In this document: positions 54,308-60,539 of the stretch, piece by piece
Layout of the letters: each line of letters begins with the position of its first letter
Position numbering within the stretch: the stretch's first letter is position 1
From: Pseudocitrobacter faecalis
GTDB taxonomy: Bacteria; Pseudomonadota; Gammaproteobacteria; Enterobacterales; Enterobacteriaceae
Assembly: GCA_003315335.1 (NCBI GenBank)
Contig: QNRL01000011.1
Coordinates: 91,128-155,127, forward strand
Direction: 5' to 3'
DNA: 64,000 nt
Made by a program: the position numbers and the translations under genes
Notes under the pieces: model-generated
What the model saw: only the letters and a program-made list of their open reading frames with translations
Database searches by the model: none
Told to the model about the DNA's origin: nothing

Positions 54308-57190
54308 TTATGAATCTTGATCGGGTTGAGCAATAAGGTGGCCGAGCTGTTCAGCCTCATTACTCGCCCAGACATCAGTTTGTCCCCCGCTCTCCGCCGG
54401 AACATGTTGCACGTCGTCAGGTTGGGAGTGGGGCGTTGCCTGATTATCGGTTTTAATTAAAGAGCTCAGATCGTTGTGTTCATCGTCATGCACAATGTCA
54501 CTGAGATTGACAGTATTTATCGGGTTCGTCTCACTTCCAGTTGTTTGATTCAATATCTCCATACCACCTGTTAAGGCAGAACCATGATCATCATCGGCCG
54601 ATTCTGCATGGTGGAGTGCGTTGTCGATATCACCGAGAAGCATGTTGAGGGATGCCTCCGGCTCTGTGCTAGCCTGAGCGTTGATAGGCTCGCTACCGTT
54701 CAGCTTGCTAAGCTCAAGCGTATCGTTATCAATCAGTAACCCCATATCTTCATGATTATAATCGGTATTATTATCCTGGCGATCGTTATTCTCGTCCGTT
54801 TTTTCTGAAGCCCGGTGAGTATTTTCCTCAGAAAACAGATGCTCGGATGCGAAGGTTGCCGTGTGAGCGCTGGCATGTTCCTCTGATTGCGTCTCGGGAT
54901 GGTGCTGCTCATGTGCGTCTCCATCCGCGGTTAGCGTGTTCGTTGAATGATCATCTGAGAGCTCGCTTCCCTCATTACCGGTAATGGGAAGGGTATGCTC
55001 CCCACTGTTAGCGTCAATTTCACCAGAGTGATGCTCTTCACCTTCAACTTTAGTCGCGACATCAAGTTTAATATTACTCATGTCTGACAATTGCTCTGTT
55101 AATGAGAGTGTCAGTTTGGCGTCCAGGGTTGATCCCTCAACATCAATCCTGATGACACCGTCATCATTGACGAGATAGTTTTTCCCGTCGTAATTGAGAG
55201 TCGTATCAGGTGGTAAGCCGGATAGCGTGATTGAAGTGATATGATCGCCTTCGTTAGCATCCAGATGAGCATCGATGTTGAGTTCATATTGCCAGGTTTT
55301 ATGCATATCAGGATTGTTCGGGTCGAGCCCTTCTTTGCTGCCTGATATAACATCCGTGATCCGGTTGCTTCCGCTGTATCCTTTACCATCCACTGTAACG
55401 TTAATGCTTTCAAAATAGTTGATACTTTGGTTAACGTTCGCCGAACCGTACGATGAACTCCAGTTATCGGAACCGGCGACAAAAATGTAGTCATGTGCGG
55501 TACTGGTAGCGGATTCCCGGTTACCATTGACTGCATTCATTGCATGTTGCGTATTATCGCTTTGGGTATAGGTGCTCTGGCTATGTAAAACAAACACATC
55601 CGTCTTACCTACATGCCCATCCACATTACCCTGGGTGTAAACCTTGATATTTGCCTGGGGGATATCGCTGGAAACATACTTCCCGACATCTCCAGCAGAT
55701 ACCCAGATGATGACATTCTCGCCGACTGCAACGATGTTGCCATTTTCATCCACATCAAAGCCATTACCACTCGGATCCTTACTGCCACCATTAACTTCAG
55801 TGGTGTGAGAGGACTCAATAGCCGTGAACGTTACATTGAGAGTGTGATTGTCATTGATATCGGTGTCTGTGTCGGAGTCCGTATCCGAATCGGTGTCTGT
55901 GTCGGTATCCGTGTCGGTATCCGTGTCAGTATCAGTATCAGTATCAGTATCAGTATCAGTATCAGTATCCGTATCCGTATCCGTATCGGTGTCCGTGTCG
56001 GTATCGGTATCGGTATCGGTATCCGTGTCGGTATCGGTATCCGTATCGGTATCCGTGTCGGTATCGGTATCCGTATCGGTATCCATGTCAGTATCGGTGT
56101 CCGTATCGGTATCGGTATCGGTATCGGTATCGGTATCGGTATCGGTATCGGTATCGGTGTCCGTGTCGGTATCCATGTCAGTATCGGTGTCCGTATCGGT
56201 ATCGGTATCGGTATCGGTATCGGTATCGGTATCAGTGTCCGTGTCGGTATCCGTATCGGTGTCTGTGTCGGTATCCGTGTCTGTATCCGTATCAGTGTCA
56301 GTATCGCTGTCCGTATCGGTATCCGTGTCAGTATCGCTGTCCGTATCGGTATCCGTGTCGGTATCGGTATCAGTGTCCGTGTCGGTATCGGTATCGGTAT
56401 CGGTATCGGTATCAGTGTCCGTGTCGGTATCGGTATCGGTATCGGTATCGGTATCGGTATCAGTGTCCGTGTCGGTATCCGTATCAGTGTCCGTGTCGGT
56501 ATCGGTATCGGTATCAGTGTCCGTGTCGGTATCGGTATCAGTGTCCGTGTCGGTATCGGTATCGGTATCAGTGTCCGTGTCGGTATCGGTATCGGTATCA
56601 GTGTCCGTGTCGGTATCCGTATCAGTGTCCGTATCGGTATCGGTATCGGTATCGGTATCGGTATCGGTATCCGAATCGGTATCCGAATCGGTGTCTGTAT
56701 CCAAATCCGTATCGAGGATCGTTAATTCTTCCTCAATATTCGAATCAGGGAACGCCAAACCCTCTGTAGGATAACCCGCGCCGGGATCGATGATTTCGCC
56801 CGTTAAATCGAGAACAACATGAGTATGGGCTCCGCCAGATCCCGGTGAGCCAGGCTCTATGGCTGTCTGAGGGCCCGCCGCGGTGGCTTCGAGAAGCTGA
56901 GTTGGATCCTGCCCGTCCTCAATAGCCTGCTGAATCGCTGCGATATCTGTGGTTGTTGTGTCAGGAAGAACGCCTGAAGTTATCCCGTTGCTATCCCAGT
57001 GGCTATCGCGGCCGAGATCGAGCGTTTTACCATTCGGCAGAATGACTGATACCGCCCCAGTTGCGCTGGTTTCTATCTGCTCTCCCGCCATAATTTGGTC
57101 ACCTTCCACCAGTAAGCGTCTGCTTCCATCAGATGAAATAGCAAATGCTTGCCCAACGATCGCTTTAATTATGCCGGCTACTTCGCTCAT
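54308..57190 (-). CDS. LapA-type retention-module surface protein with giant Asp-Thr repeat, copy 2
   Basis: 960 residues, paralogue of copy 1. The retention module (GQAFAISSDGSRRLLVEGD) and TAAG at 103-106 are at identical positions, and the segment HTHVVLDLTGEIIDPGAGYP is nearly the same. About 143 dipeptides follow from residue 160, mostly Asp-Thr but with Ser for Thr near both ends and in two internal spots and with Met for Thr at two sites. The segment VNGGSKDPSGNGFDV after the repeat is shared with copy 1. The C-terminal region is richer in His, Glu and Asn (EHHSGEIDANSGEH; AHEQHHPETQSEEHAS), perhaps metal-binding. It ends VQHVPAESGGQTDVWAS...HLIAQPDQDS. Confidence 0.85.
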   Translation of the reverse strand: MSEVAGIIKAIVGQAFAISSDGSRRLLVEGDQIMAGEQIETSATGAVSVILPNGKTLDLGRDSHWDSNGITSGVLPDTTTTDIAAIQQAIEDGQDPTQLLEATAAGPQTAIEPGSPGSGGAHTHVVLDLTGEIIDPGAGYPTEGLAFPDSNIEEELTILDTDLDTDTDSDTDSDTDTDTDTDTDTDTDTDTDTDTDTDTDTDTDTDTDTDTDTDTDTDTDTDTDTDTDTDTDTDTDTDTDTDTDTDTDTDTDTDTDTDTDTDTDTDTDTDTDTDTDTDTDTDTDSDTDTDTDTDSDTDTDTDTDTDTDTDTDTDTDTDTDTDTDTDTDTDTDTDTDTDMDTDTDTDTDTDTDTDTDTDTDTDTDTDTDMDTDTDTDTDTDTDTDTDTDTDTDTDTDTDTDTDTDTDTDTDTDTDTDTDTDTDTDTDTDTDTDTDSDTDSDTDTDINDNHTLNVTFTAIESSHTTEVNGGSKDPSGNGFDVDENGNIVAVGENVIIWVSAGDVGKYVSSDIPQANIKVYTQGNVDGHVGKTDVFVLHSQSTYTQSDNTQHAMNAVNGNRESATSTAHDYIFVAGSDNWSSSYGSANVNQSINYFESINVTVDGKGYSGSNRITDVISGSKEGLDPNNPDMHKTWQYELNIDAHLDANEGDHITSITLSGLPPDTTLNYDGKNYLVNDDGVIRIDVEGSTLDAKLTLSLTEQLSDMSNIKLDVATKVEGEEHHSGEIDANSGEHTLPITGNEGSELSDDHSTNTLTADGDAHEQHHPETQSEEHASAHTATFASEHLFSEENTHRASEKTDENNDRQDNNTDYNHEDMGLLIDNDTLELSKLNGSEPINAQASTEPEASLNMLLGDIDNALHHAESADDDHGSALTGGMEILNQTTGSETNPINTVNLSDIVHDDEHNDLSSLIKTDNQATPHSQPDDVQHVPAESGGQTDVWASNEAEQLGHLIAQPDQDS
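55857..56713. repeat. Hexanucleotide repeat encoding about 143 Asp-Thr (Ser/Met) units
   Basis: Same GAYACN hexamer as in the neighbouring gene. Long runs of one version (plus strand GTATCG, and a run of about seven GTATCA) show recent local duplication. Variant units GAYTCN (Asp-Ser) cluster at both edges, and two units read Asp-Met. Composition differs from the copy-1 tract, which has more CAC/GTG-type codons, so the two arrays expand independently. Confidence 0.95.
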
Positions 57191-57503
57191 GTATTGCTCC
57201 TTTTCGTAAGAATACCTTCCATCGCACTTAATGTCTTTGCCGCGGATAGCACACTGATTTATCCCGTGTTTCAGTACAATTTATATTTGATGTTAAATGA
57301 TAACTGTCTGATTTTACTATTTAATATGGCTTTGCAAATTATCCTGTAATCATATATCGGTTGAACGTAATATAAATAGAAAAAATGTTCTTTGATTTAA
57401 ATGTGGTTTTAATTGGATGTACTCGTTAAAAAATCTTATCTAAGAAGATTATTACTGCTCTAATTTAACGAGTAGTGAGTGCGTAATAATACGTAATTCT
57501 TTA
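57191..57503. promoter_or_regulatory. AT-rich upstream region of repeat protein 2
   Basis: About 310 bases without a gene between the small conserved gene and the copy-2 repeat gene, strongly AT-rich. AAGGAGCAAT just before the copy-2 ATG is a good ribosome-binding site. A promoter is expected here; an inverted repeat near 57434-57452 (AATCTTATCT / AAGAAGATTA) may be a terminator for the upstream gene, weakly supported. Confidence 0.5.
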
Positions 57504-57845
57504 TCAAATTAACTGTTCGTCATCATCCTGAATTAAACCTTCCAGGCCACTTAGCCTTTGGCGAGCTTGAGCACGATTAAGGAGCTTACTTTGTGCTGCT
57601 GGAGGTAAATCAGTAATACTAATTATCCCTTTGCTCATAAGGACCTCAATCAGGTCTTCAAGTACGCGAACCATGTCGAGATCACTTTGCTGCAGTTGTT
57701 GCAATGTGGCTGCACGAAGCGTATTCATTTTAAGCCATTCGGCAATTTCTGCGGTGGTTTCCTCATATTGCTCCGTTGATTCCCGGAACGGAGAAGACTC
57801 AACGCGCAAAATTTTTCCGTCACTATCCCGTTCGATGAAATGCAT
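57504..57845 (-). CDS. Small conserved protein of Lap-type loci
   Basis: A 113-residue, acidic, helical, cytoplasmic-looking protein starting MHFIERDSDGKILRVESSPF. Small proteins with this N-terminal pattern occur beside lapD-like and secretion genes in other gamma-proteobacteria and are often mislabelled as tryptophan synthase beta subunit; no such domain is visible here. It lies 17 bases after lapD on the same strand, so it is cotranscribed. The function is unknown. Confidence 0.75.
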   Translation of the reverse strand: MHFIERDSDGKILRVESSPFRESTEQYEETTAEIAEWLKMNTLRAATLQQLQQSDLDMVRVLEDLIEVLMSKGIISITDLPPAAQSKLLNRAQARQRLSGLEGLIQDDDEQLI

Positions 57846-57862
57846 AGATACACTCCTGATTG

Positions 57863-59806
57863 TTATTGAGTAAGGGTACTGGCGTCGCTAAAGTAACGAC
57901 CCATCGCACCATACAGGCCAATGTTTTCAAGTACGGCGAGCTCTCCGTCCGTTTCAACTCGCTCCGCAATGAGTGGCAGATTTATTTGGCGTGTGGCCCA
58001 GTAGATGGCTTCGATGAAAAGCTTTTTATCTTCTTCATGATCAATATTACGGATGTAACCGCCGTCGACTTTAATCCACGCAAGCCCCCACTGTGGCAAG
58101 TTACCAATCAGATTGAAGCGGCCACCGAAGTGTTGAATGCCCAGGCGGCAACCCAATACGTTTAGTTTTTGTACCAGAATGCTCACCAGCTCAGGATCCG
58201 GGAGTTCATTTTCATCCAGTTCCAGCGTCAGCCTGCCCGCAAGGTGGCGCGCATTTTTTAGCGGTTGTAGCAGGGCATTCATACTGGTTTCGTCAGCAAC
58301 ACTTTCACCACTGATGCTGAGTGCCAGGGGCTGAGTGGTTGCCTCCATTGCTTTTAATGTCTGTTTCAACATCACAATATCCATGCGACGGCTCAATGCA
58401 AGGCGATGGATCCATGGCATAAACCGACCCGCAGGAATAATCTCGCCATCTTCAGCTTTGATTCGGGCAAGTATTTTTTGGTGCAGGATAATATTCTTTC
58501 TGTTGCATTGATAAACGGGTTGGGAGAAAAGCTCAAACGCGTCATTTTGCAGCACTTGTTGCAGACGGTGATGCCAGCGATGGCGATCGTCGTCGTTTTC
58601 TACATTGCCAGACATCTGAATATTGGCAAAAAAGCGCATTTCCGTTTCTGCCATTGCTAACGCCTGATCCGCCTGTAAGAGTACCGCCTGCGGCGTATCG
58701 CCAACAGTAAACGCTACTTGAGAGAAGTGCGCGACAGGCGTGACATCACTCATGCCCGTTTCGTAGAGTGATTTTAATTGCGTGTTGAGGGTTGCCATCA
58801 GGTTTTCCATCTCCTGGGGCAAAATAGCGGGCGTGATAATAGCAAATTCACCGCCGCGCACGCGGGCAAGAAATCCTTCTCCATGAAGGAAACGTTTCTG
58901 AAGCTGATGAAGGGTATCGGCGATAGCTTGCAATAATTGATCTGTCCTGGCGCCACCAAGACGTTGGTTAAGCCCAGTCAAATCTTGCACGCGTAATAAA
59001 ATCAGATGACCTTCTGCGTGCTCGTCATCGCTGAGGCGAGAATGCAGCTGAATATCAAAGGCGCGGCGGTTATTTAGCCCGGTCAGGCTATCATTATAAG
59101 CTTCTTCTCGAAGCTTTTCGGTTCGCGACGCCTGTTCGCTAAACAGCGCCTTAAGCTGGTTCACCATCATATTTGTTGCTTCCACCACGCGGCGTAGTTC
59201 TGGCGTTTTGGGGCGGGCTGGAAGGTTAAGAAATTCCCGACGGCTGATTGCCATCGCTTGTTCAACGATATAGTTAAGTGGACGCAAACTGCGGCGCAAC
59301 ATAAACATTGCCCCCAGTACGCACAGTACACTGCAAACGCTGAGCAGAATAAAACTGGCGATGAGGCTATCCCACAGGCGGGTCAGGGCGAACATGGGAT
59401 GGCTAATGACTTCCACTCGTGCCACCTGCGACCAGCCACGCATCACTGTAGCCTCTCCTTGCCCTGGATTTAGCCTGACCAGATGCACAAACCAATCAGG
59501 GACACTGGCGTTTTGCGGCATGTTTTCTCTTTCGATAAGCGGCTTTCCGCTTTTGATATCCACAACCCGTATACGATAAAAGTAGCCGCTATCGAAGATT
59601 GAGTTCACCATCAACTCCGTCATGACCGGGTCGTCTATGTTCGCAGTCAACGAAAGCCCCAGCGCAGTGGCGCTGTCCTGAGCGTGGGCACTCAGTTGGT
59701 TATGATACTGCTCGCGCGAGCTTTCCAGCGTGACATAAAAGCTGCCGCAAAAGATGACCAGCGTGAACAGACAAATACCAATGAGTAGCTGTTTATAGAG
59801 AGACAT
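57863..59806 (-). CDS. lapD: Degenerate GGDEF-EAL c-di-GMP receptor LapD
   Basis: 647 residues. First membrane helix about 6-25, periplasmic LapD/MoxY-type domain 26-143, second helix 145-170, HAMP about 171-225, GGDEF-like 235-400 and EAL-like 410-647. The GGDEF site reads RVRGGEFAII and the EAL motif reads HQKILARI, so both are catalytically dead, as in Pseudomonas LapD. The periplasmic Trp125 (RGWSQVARVEV) coincides with the residue through which Pseudomonas LapD captures LapG. High c-di-GMP should make LapD sequester LapG and leave the surface proteins uncut. It starts nine bases after lapG. Confidence 0.93.
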   Translation of the reverse strand: MSLYKQLLIGICLFTLVIFCGSFYVTLESSREQYHNQLSAHAQDSATALGLSLTANIDDPVMTELMVNSIFDSGYFYRIRVVDIKSGKPLIERENMPQNASVPDWFVHLVRLNPGQGEATVMRGWSQVARVEVISHPMFALTRLWDSLIASFILLSVCSVLCVLGAMFMLRRSLRPLNYIVEQAMAISRREFLNLPARPKTPELRRVVEATNMMVNQLKALFSEQASRTEKLREEAYNDSLTGLNNRRAFDIQLHSRLSDDEHAEGHLILLRVQDLTGLNQRLGGARTDQLLQAIADTLHQLQKRFLHGEGFLARVRGGEFAIITPAILPQEMENLMATLNTQLKSLYETGMSDVTPVAHFSQVAFTVGDTPQAVLLQADQALAMAETEMRFFANIQMSGNVENDDDRHRWHHRLQQVLQNDAFELFSQPVYQCNRKNIILHQKILARIKAEDGEIIPAGRFMPWIHRLALSRRMDIVMLKQTLKAMEATTQPLALSISGESVADETSMNALLQPLKNARHLAGRLTLELDENELPDPELVSILVQKLNVLGCRLGIQHFGGRFNLIGNLPQWGLAWIKVDGGYIRNIDHEEDKKLFIEAIYWATRQINLPLIAERVETDGELAVLENIGLYGAMGRYFSDASTLTQ

Positions 59807-59815
59807 GGCTACTTC

Positions 59816-60517
59816 CTATTCATTAATTACAAATCCTTCTGCACGCATTTTGGTGAGAAGATCCTGCCAACGAGAAAGTTTTTTACTGTCGCCAACGCGT
59901 TTGTTTCCACCTGCCTGAGGCACCCATAATCCCTGTCCATTAAATGAATAGACCGGGAGAAGGTCATTACGCTGGGTTGCCGGAAGAATTGCCGTTTTCA
60001 GATTATCCAGAATCAGCGGGGTGGCATCGGGCGTAGCGTACCAGGCCAGAACCATATGCGCCTGATTTAACTGCAAGGCTTTAACATAAGTGATTCGTAA
60101 CTGACTGGCCGGAACGCCCATTTCACGCAGTGTAAAATATTTGGCCAGCGCGTAGTCTTCGCAATCTCCTGCTCCTTTGCGCAAGAGTTCGATTGGCGTG
60201 GCCCAGTAATCCTGTTGCTTCCAGACAGCAATATCATCGCGAAAGCGTATGCGACTGTTAAAAAAATGATTAACGCGATTCAGTTTATCTTTTACGTCAC
60301 CCGGTGATGCGCTTTTCACCAGCAGAGCCCAATCATTGATATTACGTTGCGTCGCAGGTGTCGTCGGCCCATACAAACGTTGGGTTCGGGCATTGATAGT
60401 GTCGAAATCCCATCCGGCGAGCAGTCCTGGTGCAATGGCAAGCAACAGCACCAGAACACAGCATAACCACCGTTTCCGGAAAGAATATTGCGCTACATTC
60501 GCTATGGGCCCGTTCAT
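59816..60517 (-). CDS. lapG: Periplasmic transglutaminase-like cysteine protease LapG
   Basis: A 233-residue LapG-family (bacterial transglutaminase-like) protease that cuts LapA-type adhesins after TAA. A signal or membrane segment lies at residues 17-34. Catalytic triad: Cys119 (GAGDCEDYA), His154 (QAHMVLAW) and Asp171 (LILDNL). The DCED motif also carries the calcium-binding acidic residues known for LapG. Both candidate substrates, with TAAG sites, are encoded three and four genes downstream. Confidence 0.94.
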   Translation of the reverse strand: MNGPIANVAQYSFRKRWLCCVLVLLLAIAPGLLAGWDFDTINARTQRLYGPTTPATQRNINDWALLVKSASPGDVKDKLNRVNHFFNSRIRFRDDIAVWKQQDYWATPIELLRKGAGDCEDYALAKYFTLREMGVPASQLRITYVKALQLNQAHMVLAWYATPDATPLILDNLKTAILPATQRNDLLPVYSFNGQGLWVPQAGGNKRVGDSKKLSRWQDLLTKMRAEGFVINE

Positions 60518-60539
60518 TTCTCCGCTTTACCGTAAAAGG

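Noticed and set aside
52060..56713. CRISPR or VNTR non-coding array
   Set aside because: The hexamer tract lies inside intact reading frames with retention module before and conserved C-terminus after it, and the variation is at wobble positions.
55613..56774. Two further plus-strand open frames (Gly-Ile-Arg-Val-rich and Ser-Val-rich)
   Set aside because: Also antisense frames of the copy-2 repeat. A six-base repeat without stop codons is open in several frames.
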